From Heligmosomoides polygyrus polygyrus (lineage: Eukaryota; Nematoda; Chromadorea; Rhabditida; Heligmosomidae), in contig OX377206.1 in the NCBI GenBank assembly GCA_947396885.1, positions 17,665,114 to 17,729,113 of the forward strand: a DNA stretch of 64,000 bases, in the 5' to 3' direction. Made by a program: the position numbers and the translations under genes. Below are positions 11,001 through 21,596 of this stretch, in pieces; within the stretch, counting starts at the first letter, position 1; every line of letters begins with the position of its first letter. A model generated the notes under the pieces. The model saw nothing but the letters and a program-made list of their open reading frames with translations, had not been told where the DNA came from and did no database searches.

Positions 11001-12494
11001 CTCGTCAAGAACGGTTCCATCATTAATGCTGTAATCTACTCTTCTCAACCTGGCCGCGCACAGGCTGAACTCCGCTAGAATCGGTTCAGACAGATTTTCA
11101 GGAGCGGAATGATCTATCAGCAAGATAACGCCAGATCACACGTCACGAATCGGGAGCTTAAAAAATCGAAGACCTTAGCTGGGAGCGTCTAACTCACCCA
11201 CCTTACAGCACAGGATGTGCAACAAGTGACTAGCACCTTTGTAGCACGCTGCAGCACTTCTTGGCTGGAGGACGATTTATTAATGTGGACCATGTCAAAA
11301 TGCACCTCCAAGGATTTTTGGCTTCGAAAGCACAAGAATTCTACAGCTGTGGGATGGGCCAGGTAGCTGATAAATGGGAAGCAGTCATGCGTTCCAACAG
11401 ATCTTACTTTGGTTGAAAACTGTTATTTGTTATTTGTTTATGAACACTTTTGTTGAAGGCGCTTGAGAGTCCACGAAATTAGTTGCCAACCTAATAGAAT
11501 CCTTAAACGGAAACCCAAAAACAAGTTTAGCACTTAGAAACTGAACGAAAGACTCAACGCTAACACTAACACCAGCCCTTAAACGGTACAGGTAACGGGT
11601 TTTTTGCTAAGTTGTGGAATGCACAAAACAGCATATTGCCCTTCAGGTCATGAGAATTCAAAAGTGTCAAGCAGAAAATTGAATAGCAGCCCTCTATGAA
11701 CACACAGCCGTGTATAAAGCTGAATTTTCGGACCTCGGGCATTCACTACATTGTACGACCTAGCTTTCAACCCAACAATATGACCTCGGCAGTTTATTTT
11801 GTGCGCTTCGGTTTGACTAAAGAGTGAAGGATAAGGGACGGCATTGCTCAATCCCTTTTGCGATGCGCCACACTTCTGCTTCTATTTCTAAGGGATGTTG
11901 TGGGGACGAGTTAAATGCGTATTTTACCATACAATGACTTATTTATTTATTTAATTAAAATAAATAAATAATACAATAACTTGCGGTGGTTATCCGATGA
12001 ACGTTCCAGTGCTTTGTTCTTCTCAGACAAGTCTGGTAAAATTTCATCAATCACGGAGGGGTGGAAGGCTTGGGTGGCCTGGGCGGTAAATCTGAACCAG
12101 GAGCCTGGTATCGGGTGCACGCGACAGTCGGCTCCTCCTCCGAGTACGCTGCACGCGCCCTTCGATTTATTTTGTGCGCTTTGCTTTCTCTAATTATAAA
12201 GAAGGGCAAATTCTCTGAAGTTACTTTAGCTCGAATGAGTTATGCAGAATAAAGCTTCTTGAAGACGAGGGGGCAACATGGTTCGTACGCGGTTACGGCA
12301 AGACTTCGCGTGAAATGGATGCCGAGTTTTTCCTCTAGAGGAGGTTATTCTTAGATGGTTTAGTCATATTGTTAAGATTAAAACTCACGCTTGAATCCTG
12401 CTCCACAGTTGCTAGTGATCCACCGGTTCTCTATTTCAGTGATAGTTCTGCAGTTTACAATAGAAGCTATGAGTATCAGATAGCGTGTGTTCAT
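5042..12494 (-). CDS. Secreted chymotrypsin-family (S1) serine protease, gene A
   Basis: Eight minus-strand exons: 12389-12494, 9836-9907, 9484-9607, 9325-9427, 9118-9274, 8925-9031, 5173-5302, 5042-5101. All junctions use GT/AG and the phases fit, giving about 286 residues before an unseen final exon. Exon 1 starts with a signal peptide (MNTRYLILIASIV). Exon 2 has the activation site and mature start, SFGGRLLLRDEYPW. Exon 3 has the catalytic His in LTAGHC, exon 5 the Asp in SDVAVLVL, exon 7 the Ser in GDSGGPLF; exon 8 is the C-terminal helix RYIGWICVNTG. The residue six before the catalytic Ser is Ser, which predicts chymotrypsin-like rather than trypsin-like cleavage. The product would be an extracellular, zymogen-activated protease, perhaps digestive. 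Intron 6 holds a hAT element, intron 1 a mariner. No coding lesion was seen. Confidence 0.85.
6335..8366. mobile_element. Non-autonomous hAT transposon in intron 6 of protease gene A
   Basis: The element begins CAGGGATGTGCGGA and ends with the inverse, TCCGCACATCCCTG. It is flanked by a perfect 8-bp duplication GTGTGTAC at 6327-6334 and 8367-8374, the hallmark of hAT insertion. Subterminal regions at both ends carry CGGAAAC/GGAAACGG-type repeats. No hAT transposase was found. A Tc1-derived palindrome is nested at 6521-7428. The 105-residue ORF at 7929-8246 is inside it and has no recognised domain. Confidence 0.85.
6521..7428. mobile_element. Palindromic Tc1-like element nested in the hAT
   Basis: Arms of about 215 bp (6521-6735 and 7212-7428) are imperfect inverted copies; both ends read inward as GTGCGCAAAAAGT and then CACTAAACGTAA. 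TA dinucleotides flank it at 6519-6520 and 7429-7430. On the minus strand the left half reads as the C-terminal part of a Tc1 transposase, with RIVQDWCRANLEDFISAEE followed, past an in-frame stop, by a KPDLNPLNYSTWEVLENKA-like block. The rest of the gene is missing, so it cannot encode its own transposition. Confidence 0.8.
8367..8924. other. Intron 6 of gene A, no further feature
   Basis: AT-rich intronic sequence between the hAT element and exon 6. No repeat or coding signal was recognised. Confidence 0.4.
9908..10212. other. Intron 1 of gene A, AT-rich part
   Basis: AT-rich sequence with TTTATTTATTT runs and no recognised element. Confidence 0.4.
10213..10603. repeat. 391-bp direct repeat, left copy
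   Basis: Starts TAGAATCCTTAAACGG and ends CTTCTGCTTCTA. It is nearly identical to 11495-11884. Both copies begin and end at a TA dinucleotide, and the mariner at 10604-11494 fills exactly the space between them. The same 67-residue minus-strand ORF occurs in both copies, but part of the sequence (GGATGCGCCAC block) belongs to dispersed family R1, so it is not counted as a gene. Confidence 0.85.
10604..11494. mobile_element. Palindromic (fold-back) mariner derivative
   Basis: Perfect 31-bp terminal inverted repeats start TTAGGTTGGCAACTAATTTC, with TA on both sides. Most of the interior is also an inverted repeat: 10680-10930 matches the reverse complement of 11160-11460. On the plus strand the right arm reads as a mariner catalytic-domain piece with QQDNARSHVTNREL (about 11110-11155) followed by stops. 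It is a dead fold-back copy built from two 3' halves of one mariner, sitting in intron 1 of protease gene A. Confidence 0.85.
11495..11884. repeat. 390-bp direct repeat, right copy
   Basis: Second copy of the block at 10213-10603, starting at the TA that abuts the mariner end. Divergence between copies is a few per cent by eye, so the duplication is fairly recent. Confidence 0.85.
11885..12388. repeat. Dispersed repeat family R1 copy, plus intron sequence
   Basis: The block from 11975 to about 12170 repeats the GCGGTGG..ATCCGATGAACG and GGGGTGGAAGGCTTGGGTGG core also seen at 3385-3560 and 6205-6325. The remainder to 12388 is intron 1 of gene A, ending in the exon 1 donor. Confidence 0.55.
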
Positions 12495-12899
12495 CTGCGA
12501 TCACGCTGAAAATTTTGAAGATTTCGAGCAAGCTGGAAATGTAAACACTACAGTAATAATTTTCTTTGCATGTTTATATGTATCTTGTGTTGTATTTATA
12601 TTCGGTCAGGGTCACTACTCCTGGGTTAAAACATGAACATGGCACATATCAGAAACCCTAATAAATCGTAAATGGCAAACTGAAATTTACCAATAGACTT
12701 TGTATTATCCGTTCAACGTTTGAAAAATTTATGGACTAGCACAGTAGGTAAGCAATGCGGCAGTGCTGTTCACTAACTAAAATATTTGGAAACAGAAAAC
12801 GGTGGAAAGTCAGAAGAAAAAGTCTTCTTGCACTGTTCCCTGTTCCGAAAACAAATTCAAAAATAAGATTTATTACATTGATTACGAAGCAATAAGAAT

Positions 12900-13200
12900 A
12901 CTTTTTGTTTTAGAACACTCACGTTAAAAAATCCTGGATACTGTCGGCATTGATGGCATGAATCGGAAGCTCTTATACCATCTGGGCATTAATCACATCA
13001 CTCCTGATGTTGGCTGATGACTTCATCAGATTCTATTCGCAGCGAAGCAGTTTTGAGGCAAGGCATTGTTATTTCGGAAAACACTTTGTTCCCTTGAAAG
13101 GTGAATCACTCCTCCTTTCCAGGAGATAAAAGAAGTCACAATACTTACACTTCTCCTCCTTTACCTTCCTCTGCAAATATTGTGTGATGCGTTCGTGTTC
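12900..13200 (-). promoter_or_regulatory. Promoter and 5' noncoding exon region of protease gene A
   Basis: On the minus strand a TATAAGA box (12977-12971) is followed about 50 bases later by a GTGAGT donor (12922), and exon 1 is preceded by a TTTTCAG acceptor, so a short noncoding first exon is likely. Upstream lies AGATAAAA on the plus strand near 13126, a GATA-type site. The same arrangement is conserved upstream of gene B (31190-31500), the only clear homology between the two genes outside exons. In nematodes GATA factors drive intestinal genes, so gut expression is a reasonable guess. Confidence 0.5.
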
Positions 13201-14204
13201 CGCGGGCATCTCGGCAGATCAAAGATGGAGAAAACCGAACAGTTGAGAGCGGAATGGTAGGGCATAATTGACATCTGGAATAGTCTTGCCGTGCTCTAAA
13301 GTTAAACCGCAAAATGTTTGGAGCTTCAACTCCTAGTCAGATCATAGCAATCTGTTTGGCCTCCTAAAAGAAGCGGCAGAGGTAAATACATTTAGCTGAC
13401 ATATACCGCACCGCCATCGACGGTTGGAGCGAGGGTAGCAACACGGACTTACCTGACGACGAGAGGGATCAGGACTTCCGTTCCGCGTTCTCGCAAAAGT
13501 AAAGGTCATCTAGTCTTCGGCAGGGCATCGGGGTATGTACGGTTTCCGATTTCGCTTCCTCGCCATTTGAAAAGGCTTGTTTGCGTCATGCGGAGTTTCG
13601 TCGCGCCCAGTAAACCATGCTTGTCTCGCAGGGGAAGAAGCTCTCGTTGGATTCGGTGCCTATATGATTATATTCTATTTTTTACAATCTATTCAATATT
13701 ATCCCTTTTCAGCGGATTACAATTCATTCCCTAATGGTTCTCAGAGGGCTGCGCTTTTGATCTCCATAAACTAAACAACAAAAGCAAACTGGCAGACGTT
13801 AGTTATAATGAAGTACAAAATTCTCGGCGTGAAGCTGTCAACCACACGGGGGATTTCTTTGACGAGACCCTGACGAAATCCATAAGAGAGAAGCCCACAC
13901 TTCGGGGTTCTGTTGAGAAATCACAAGCTGGATCAGACGCATTAGATTCCTAACGAATTCAACTTGTTGCCTGGCATGTACGACGATTGGACAGTGCTGT
14001 CTGCAAAAGCGCGTACACAGAAGGTTGATTGCCGACATTGCGGGAAACGACCGACGACTGTATATTAGCGGAGCTGCATGGGTTCATCCCTGGGATGGTT
14101 TTATTTACACATTCTTTGTTGTGTTTTTTAACGTTGTTTGTTTGCACTAGAATTTCGTCAATCTCTTGACCAATAAGCAGATAAATAAATATGATCTATC
14201 GGCA
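13201..14204. other. Intergenic region upstream of gene A
   Basis: Short ORFs on both strands (for example 13838-14038 and 13959-14147 minus) show no motif. Nothing else was recognised. Confidence 0.4.
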
Positions 14205-15626
14205 ATTTACCTGTGCGAATGCAAGGTTCCATCTCAGTCGAAGACCAGCAAGACCGTTTTGCTGTACAAGAAGGGAGACGTGCACGACATTGGCAACTAT
14301 CGCCCGATCTGCCTGTTAGCCGTAGTCTACAAGCTGTTCACTCGAGTCATCCTGAAAAGGATTAGCAGAACGCTGGACGAAGGACAGCCATGCGAGCAAG
14401 CAGGATTTCGGAGAGGATTCAGCACGATCGACCACATACACACCATTACGAAGCTCATCGAAGTGTCGCGAGAGTACAAGCTGCCGCTGTGCCTTACGTT
14501 CATCGACCTGAAGAAGGCATTCGACTTCGTCGAGACTGAAGCGATCATGGAAGCCCTGCTCACCCAGGGCGTTCCTACTCAGTACATCAGGGTCCTTCGA
14601 GAGCTGTACAGTGGATTCACGACCAAGATCTCACCATTCTACGACGACGTCGTCATTGACGTGAAGAGAGGGGTTCGACAAGGGGATACCATATCCCCAA
14701 AGCTCTTCAGCGCCACCCTCGAAAACGTCATGCGCGAACTAGAATGGGAAGACATGGGAGTGAAGGTCGACGGCCGGCAACTGCACCATCTTCGCTTCGC
14801 TGACGACATCGTGCTCATAACACCGAGCATCAGTCAGGCGGAACGAATGCTGGCCGACTTCGATCGTGTATGTGGAAGCGTTGGACTGCAGCTGAATCTT
14901 ACAAAGACGATGTTCATGAGGAACGGACAAGTTTCTGATGCCCCGTTCTCGCTCAACGGAACGAACATCTCCGAATGCTCCAGCTATGTGTATCTGGGTC
15001 GCGAAGTCAATATGGCCAACGACCTAGCGCCAGAACTTAGCAGGAGGAAACGAGCGGCTTGGGGAGCTTTCAAGAGCGTCGAAGAAGTCGCGAAGAAGAC
15101 GAAGAACGTCCGACTCCGTGCCCACCTATTCGACTCCACTGTTCTTCCTGCCCTAACATACGCCTCAGAGACCTGGGCTATACGAAAGCAGGATGAACAC
15201 GCGATCAGCGTCGCGCAGCGTGGAATCGAGAGAACGATGCTCGGAGTGACACGACTCACGCAAATGAGAGAAGGCCTCCGGAGTTCCGAGCTTCGCCGAC
15301 GTTCGAAGATCAGAGACGCTGTCGCATGGGTCAAGTCGTAGAAAATTAGGTGGGCCGGCCACGTAATGCGATTCGCAGACACCCGCTGGACGAGAGTCGT
15401 CACAGATTGGATTCCGCGGGATGTCAAAAGTACACCAGGACGCCCACCAACGCGTTGGTCGAACTTCTTCGTGAAAGCCCTGAACGACCGATATGACGCT
15501 CTTCGTGTCCCTCGAGCGAGGAGGATCTATTGGACCACTCTGGCACGCGACAGGGACGAATGGAGACGCTGCTGGCGCCCGCTCGAGCAAGTCGATGATC
15601 AACGGGACGACAGGTGCTACAGGTGA
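14205..15626 (+). pseudogene. RTE-type LINE reverse transcriptase, second family, 5' truncated
   Basis: RT homology starts near 14220 and continues to 15626 in one frame. Motifs in order are DIGNYRPICLL, EQAGFRRGFSTIDHIHT, CLTFIDLKKAFDFVE, RQGDTISPKLFSATLE and HHLRFADDIVLI (active site at 14796-14807). A C-terminal block RWAGHVMRF and [10 protein letters not shown] follows. A single in-frame TAG at 15339-15341 separates the last 95 codons. There is no endonuclease domain, as expected of a 5'-truncated LINE insertion. It differs clearly in sequence from the RTE copies at 0-1.4 kb and 32.5-35.7 kb, so at least two RTE families are present. Confidence 0.88.
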
Positions 15627-15639
15627 TCGGCAATTTTGC

Positions 15640-16560
15640 CCGTTAGCTACCGAACTGCTTCTCATTGTAACCACATTTGCGAAGAGGATCAACAAGTATG
15701 TCCTGCATACGTCTCCAAGACGTGCTCATCATTCTCGAGATTTCTATAGAAAACGAAATCCTCGTAACGCTTTCTAATTCTAATAGCTGTTTCCAAATGT
15801 AGGATATTTATCCACCTGGCATTATTGGTCAACCTGCTACCTGTAGTGCTGTTGAGCTTGTCGGCCAGTTCATCAGAGTCACAATCATCATGCCTTTTCT
15901 ACTCTCTGTTCCTAAGTAGATGCACTGGTTGGAGATGACTTTTTGTCGCTCGTACAAGCGCAGTGCCGATGGATCCAGTCTCGTTTACGTCTGCCGTCAC
16001 ATGCAGTGGACGATTCGCCTTTATTCACAGTATTCATAGAGCATAATAAAGATTCGAAGTGGTGGCGATGTCGGTTCAGTCATCCACGCTCCCATAGTCA
16101 GTTTTCGGGATCACATACAGTGTGTCCTAAACACATATTTATTTTTAGTGAGCGCTGCATAAAACTAGCATTTTCACCCCACTTTCCGGTATAACGAATA
16201 AGCGTAGCAACATGCTGATATCGCAGAGGATACTACTGTAGACCTCTCACCGAACGTTTTTATTTGAAATTGTGATTGTACTAATTATTAATCTACCCCA
16301 AACCATAGCAATATTTTGGATTTTTTTGAACGTTTGTTGAAAAGTCCTTAAAGTGGCGAACGTATCGTAGAAAACTGCGGTTTTTATGGTTGCCATTTTC
16401 GCTCTTGGTGTTGGTAGTACTTTAGAAAAACTTGATTGTGACACTACGGAAAAGAATTTTGTCGAAGTGTCTCATTGAGGACAACGGTTGATATAATTTC
16501 AGCTGTGGTTAGCGGACCCATAATTGCGACGCACTGTAGAAGTCAATGAAGGCAACTCAC
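15640..16560. repeat. 3' flank of protease gene B, duplicated downstream of gene C
   Basis: This stretch matches 43680-44528 over most of its length, including CTCTGTTCCTAAGTAGATGC and a conserved tail up to exon 8. It shows that genes B and C came from one duplication that included flanking DNA. No gene was recognised within it. Confidence 0.65.
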
Positions 16561-16689
16561 CGGTATTTCCACATATCCAATCCCTAAAGTGGTGAACGTT
16601 GGTGAAGTAATTTTCTCGCTCTGAAATTTTTTTTTCGATCATTATACCGAAAGAGTAAGCGACAGCATATGATCTCATGATTTTGATAT

Positions 16690-17990
16690 GATCGTTTTAT
16701 TTCAATTGCTGTAGTTCCATTGCTCAACAAAATAATTGGTGTGAACTGCCTGCAGCTGTTACTTAAGGGAAGGGTCTGAAGCGTATTTCTGAACGGGGGG
16801 AGCGAGACATATAGGGGAAATCCTCACCCCTCAATTAGTACGAAAATGTGTCCATTTTTTGCCAAGTCGTTAAACCCAAGGAGTAGGGGTCACAATGGGA
16901 TACGGCGCAGCACGCGTTTGTGGGTCTTGTACGCCCGCGATACGTCTGCAGGGAGGTCAGGGGTTTGGTTCCTCTACGCTGCTGCACTTTTGCATTTCCA
17001 CTGATTGGTAGAGATTTGGGTATTCTGACCTCTATACCATTTTCAGACGTTTTCTGCGCATTTTTCCAGCTGTACGCTGTCGTATTCAACATGGTGATAA
17101 ATGTTCAGCACCAGTGATGCACAGGTGCAAAGTGCATGAAGCAGCACTGGGCACAATACGGGCAGCGTATAAAGGTTACAGGATCTCACAGTTTGTTTCC
17201 ATACATGGACCAATGACCTCAGGAAAAAAACATCCCGCTCGGATTTTCAAAAGAGACCAGGATGTGACGTCGGAGGGGGTTAACAGCTACACAGCTACAC
17301 AGCTTTCGAAAGAGAATGATTTGCTCTATCAGACCTTGTACTGCATTTCTTTTATCATTGTGAATCTTGTCAATTTTTTGGTCGTTAAAGCGAAAAAGTG
17401 GCCATCTGCGCAGTTGTTCTCTCAGCTTAGGTTTGGAATTTTTGCGCAGCTTTTCATAGCCTTTATTAATTTTTAGATCATCAAATTGGGACGTCTGATT
17501 TTTCCATCCGAAAGTTTACCGGAACTCCTGCTCTGTGGTTGGACTTTTTTGCTTGGGTTATATGTAGCTCAGAAGAGGATGTCTTGCTCAATAAGAATTT
17601 GTGTCGCGTCTATTGGCTCATACTGGTTTCTGTCGAATATCAACAAAATTCCAATAAGAGAAAAATCAACTTCACCAACAACTGCTTCTCCTTGTTTAGT
17701 TGTTCATTGGCAAAATTCAGGATGAAAAAAGAAATGCAATGACTGTTCTGATAGACCAAATCATTCTCTTTTAAATGCTTTATAGCGCTATGCAAGAGAC
17801 CGCCGGCGAAATCAGCAATGAGTCGTCGAAAAAAAAACAGCGGGTACTTATGGGATAACCTAATAATTTAGCTTTTCTTTTATTCACTACCATTTTCTAT
17901 GTCTTGGTTCTTGGTTGGGGCTGTATTGTCTTGACTTGCTGTTTTTCTTTGTCTCTTTACCACGTAGACTTATTAAATAAATAAAAAAAA
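16690..17990. other. 1.3-kb insertion in the last recognised intron of gene B
   Basis: The homologous intron in gene C is only 123 nt (44589-44711). Part of the insertion (about 16755-17095), with GGGAAGGGTCTGAAGCG and a CGCTGCTGCACTTTTGC block, matches the fold-back family at 40.7-43.2 kb. The rest, 17105-17985, has short ORFs but no known domain. Confidence 0.6.
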
Positions 17991-18164
17991 TTGCTGATGG
18001 CTCAGTTTTCCTCCTTTATTTAGTAAAGGAGGATATAGCGAAACCCTACCGCCTTTGGCTGTTTTGCAAGGATCCGGCTTACTGGGCTCCGCACTACTCG
18101 CGACACCGATAATTGCATATCGACCATCAGAGCGCCTTTGAACGACTGGACCTCCACTGTCTCC

Positions 18165-18530
18165 CTAAATATTGGTAATGAACGATAAAGCTCTGGAGTT
18201 TTAGCGTGATGTAAATGTGCGTTGCTCCTTCAAACGACATAAGTGCACCCCAAAACATATGCTCTAGTGGTGGAATTTGACGAACCCGAAACATGGTGTC
18301 ACCCTCAACCTCAGTCCTGTCTTATCAAGAGCCTAATTTGGGGTTAACCTTCAACCCTACTCGGGAGCACGATGTGCGTAGCCCCATCTGATAAGTGATA
18401 AGTATTGTTTCTGATATGCAAAGAAAACTGTTGAAACTGTTGAATTTCTAGAATGTAAAAATGCTAAATTGGCCGAATACATCTCGATTGAATCTGCTTT
18501 CTTCGTTTTGCTTTGAACCACTGTCTCTTA
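18165..18530. other. Intron of gene B between exon 7 and the palindromic element
   Basis: Homologous to 44827-45010 downstream of the gene C Ser exon acceptor. No other feature was seen. Confidence 0.45.
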
Positions 18531-18839
18531 CGAGAGAGGTCACTGAACTCGGTCCGGAGGTTCTGAGCGAGACCTACATGGTCTTGCAGGGCAACAGACG
18601 AGGATCACAGAACTATGTTTGTTTTTTGATAATTGCTCCTGGTTGGTCCAAAAATGACAAAAAATGGTATCGTTACAGGGCGGCTGATAAGGCAAAACTG
18701 ACACGTAGAATGGCCCTGTCGTGCTCAGAACTTGACCTACAAACGCTTTGGAGCTAAAATTAAACTTAGATTGTAGTAATATGATAAATTCCTACGCTTC
18801 CTAGACGAAGCTGCAGTGTTCATTCAAGTAATTGATTCG

Positions 18840-18960
18840 CAGCGGTGTCGGCAGCAACTGGATGGCCGGGAGGGTAAGGAGACGAACATACGGGAGGGGG
18901 GAGAGGGGGGGGGGGGGGGTCGGAGGTTTGATTCCAGGGGTGTCCGTGCGATTTGCTCTG
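18840..18960 (+). repeat. tRNA-related SINE-like segment in the left arm
   Basis: GGATGGCCGGGAGGGTAAGG resembles a polymerase III A box region and GAGGTTTGATTCC a B box. A long G run interrupts it. The right-arm copy (about 22555-22650, minus) is better preserved, with TGGCCTAGTGGATAAGG and GGGTTTGATTC. Confidence 0.5.
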
Positions 18961-19160
18961 AGAAGTGCTCCCGTTTTTGCAAGGGCACATTTTGGTTACG
19001 GTAGGTTGCCGTATTATTGGGTAGCGATGATTAAGGGTGACGAAGTGATGGCCACCGATTTCGTCCAGACTTCGCCGATGAGAATTATTTAAGCTCCTGA
19101 CTACGAATCTGTCATCGACCAGGTTCGACTGTCCGTGAGTCTTGGCGTGATGATTGAACT

Positions 19161-19984
19161 TGTTGTTGCTGTTCTGACTGTAGCCAAAGCCAAGATGGCA
19201 ATCGTTTATTCGGCTAACGTTTCGGCTATTCGCTTTGTCAGAGCCTGGAAAAATCAAAGACCAAAGTGATCCAACCGGTCCCAACTGCCTTTTCAGGCTA
19301 AAATACAAGACAAAAAGCGGCCAATCATTACCAAATGTAGTGGAACACGTAAACGCAGGAAATGCTCACCTAATGAGTTGGAAAGGACCTGATGGCAGGC
19401 CACGTCCTCGCGCAACATGCAGTGGGTAGTCTAATAGACCGGCGAGAGGCCCTCCAGACTTGAAGACGTTGCGATCAAAGTCTACAGAGGTCAAGGAAAG
19501 CTGAGAGCTCATTAGTGATGACAAGGCACTCATCCTGTCGATTCAATTTTGAACTTTTCGCAGTAATCCAAAGCTCCCCTAACGTCGTGCGTGCTGAAGT
19601 CTTGGGTTCTCGTGCCAATATCTTGATCGAAACCATAAACTCTTCTTCGGAATGACCCTCTATCCTGTGCGCACCAAGTGGGTCATGTCTGATCTCCTCA
19701 GTCCATCTAGATGTTTTTAACTTTCAAACACAGGGTCGCCCAGTTTCCCCTATGTACTCAGCTCGGCAGACCTCGCATGAGATGAGGTAAATTACGCAGG
19801 AAGTCAAGCAGTCTCCTTCTCGCATAGATGGACAAACTGAACAGTTTGGCATATTGCATAGGCGGTCGTATAGGTGATTGCGCACCAGCTGTTGTTTCAA
19901 GTTAGGTGGTGGAATTTCCACCACTCTAACCAGACGGTCTAGGTCATACCTACGTAATATCGTGGCTGCTACACCTCATTTTGG
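19161..19984 (-). pseudogene. 5'-truncated Penelope-like element, GIY-YIG end, minus copy
   Basis: An inverted partial copy of the element at 19985-21596. The minus-strand ORF 19724-19924 reads VEIPPPNLKQQLVR, a Cys-rich linker, and then AEYIGETGRP, the GIY-YIG endonuclease core of Penelope-like elements. Only the 3' part is present. The outer end carries a decayed version of the hammerhead-like core (CTGACAA in place of CTGATGA). Head-to-head partial copies are a known outcome of Penelope-type integration. Confidence 0.75.
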
Positions 19985-21596
19985 ATGGAACTGCTTCAAT
20001 ATATCCTCGATCAGCTCACGAATACACGCATGTTCCTTGACAAACTAGTGGACACCAACTGTAGAAGGAATCATGTGATGGAATCATTGGACGTCACCTC
20101 CTTGTACACAAACGTGTCGAATGACAGCGCACTGCAGGCTGTGCTGGAACTCCTCAATGATCATCATTCTACGATAAACATGCACGGTTTTACAGTCTCC
20201 CAAGTTGTGACTCTAGTCAAGGAGTGCCTTTCATGTATGGTTTTCAGGTGGGCGGGATAATACTACAGCCTTTATGTCAAAAGTTGAAAGGCCGGTGCTG
20301 GATCGCCGACCTGTACTTTACTGCCGCTACATTGATGATTGTTTCATCGTGTGTTCCACTCAGCAAGAAATGGACACCAGCTTCGAACTGCGGAATTGAC
20401 AAGCGGCCAACATACTAGGGAGAAGCCAGTGGAAGGCTGGTTACCATTTCTCAACATGCAGATTAACCTTAAAAAAGGGTTCTACGAAGCTAGGTGGTAC
20501 CGCAAACCTAGCAGTAAGAATGTTCCAATTAACTATCAGGCGGCTCATCCCACCAAAACAAAGCTGGCTGTCACCGGGAACATGTTTAGGACTGCAAGGA
20601 TGGTTCCCTCTACTACTCAGAACAAATCTGACACGATGGATTTAGCCCGTCAGATTGCTCGGTCCAACGGATACCCTCTAGGACCTAAAAACGGCCCTTC
20701 TACTGGGAGGCAGTTTGGGGCTAATGCCAAAGACGACGATGAAATTCCGTTTTGCCTTCCTACATTTCGGATATTTCGAGCACAGCAGTGCGAGCAGCCC
20801 TACGTAGGTATGACCTAGACCGTCTGGATAGGGTGGTGGAAATTCCACCACCTAACTTGAAACAACAGCTGGTGCGCAATAACCAATGCGACCGCCAATG
20901 CAATACTCCAAACTGTTTAGTTTGTCCATCTGGGCGAGAAGGAGACTGCAGGACTTCCTGCGAAATCTACCTCGTCGCATTTGAGGTCTGCGGAGCCGAG
21001 TACATAGGGGAAACTGGGCGACCCCTGTGTCTGAGAGTTAAGGAACATCTAGATGGACTGAGGAGGTCAGATATGGCGACCCCACTTGGTGCGCAAGGAT
21101 GGAGGGTCATTCCAGAGAAGAGTTTACGGTTTTGATAAAGATACTGGCACGAGATCCCAAGACTTTAGCAAGACGTGGATCACTTTGGTCTTTGATTTTT
21201 CCAGGCGCTTTGGATTACTGCGAGAAGTCCAAAACTGAATAGAAAGGATGAGTGCTTTGCCATCACTAATGAGCTCTCAGCTTTCCTTGACCTCTGTGGA
21301 CTTTGATCCCAACGTCTCCAAGTCAGGAGGGCCTCTCGCCGGTCTTTTGTACTACCCACTACACGTTGCGCGAGGAGGTGGTAGGTGAGAATTTCCTGCG
21401 TCTACGTGTTCCACTACACTTGGTAATGATTGGCCGCCTTTTGTCTTGTATTGTAGCCTGAAAAGACAGTTGGGACCGGTTGGATCACTTTGGTCCTTGA
21501 TTTTTCCAGGCTCTGATGAAGGCGAATAGCCGAAATGTTAGCCGATTAAACGATTGCCATCTTGGCTGCTGCTACAGTCAAAACAGCAACAACGAA
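19985..21596 (+). pseudogene. Penelope-like retroelement with RT and GIY-YIG endonuclease, degenerate
   Basis: RT pieces run through several plus frames: SLDVTSLYTNVSND near 20090-20130, a YIDDCFIV active site near 20320-20350 in a shifted frame, then WLPFLNMQINLKKGFYEARW from about 20435. The C-terminal part (20752-21135) has VEIPPPNLKQQLVR, a C-x2-C rich linker with CNTPNCLVCPSGREGDC, and GAEYIGETGRPLCLRVKEH, the GIY-YIG endonuclease. The order RT then GIY-YIG is that of canonical Penelope elements. Several frameshifts and loss of the N-terminus make it inactive. The 3' UTR runs to about 21596. Confidence 0.85.
21505..21572 (+). ncRNA. Candidate hammerhead ribozyme of the Penelope-like element
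   Basis: CTGATGA at 21513-21519 is followed by a GGC/GCC stem II, GAAA at 21532-21535, a poor stem III, and GATT at 21552-21555 as possible cleavage triplet AUU. Flanking CCAGG (21507 region) can pair with CTTGG after the cleavage site as stem I. Hammerheads are known in terminal regions of Penelope-like elements. Stem III is weak and one extra A sits next to stem II, so activity is unsure. Confidence 0.4.
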
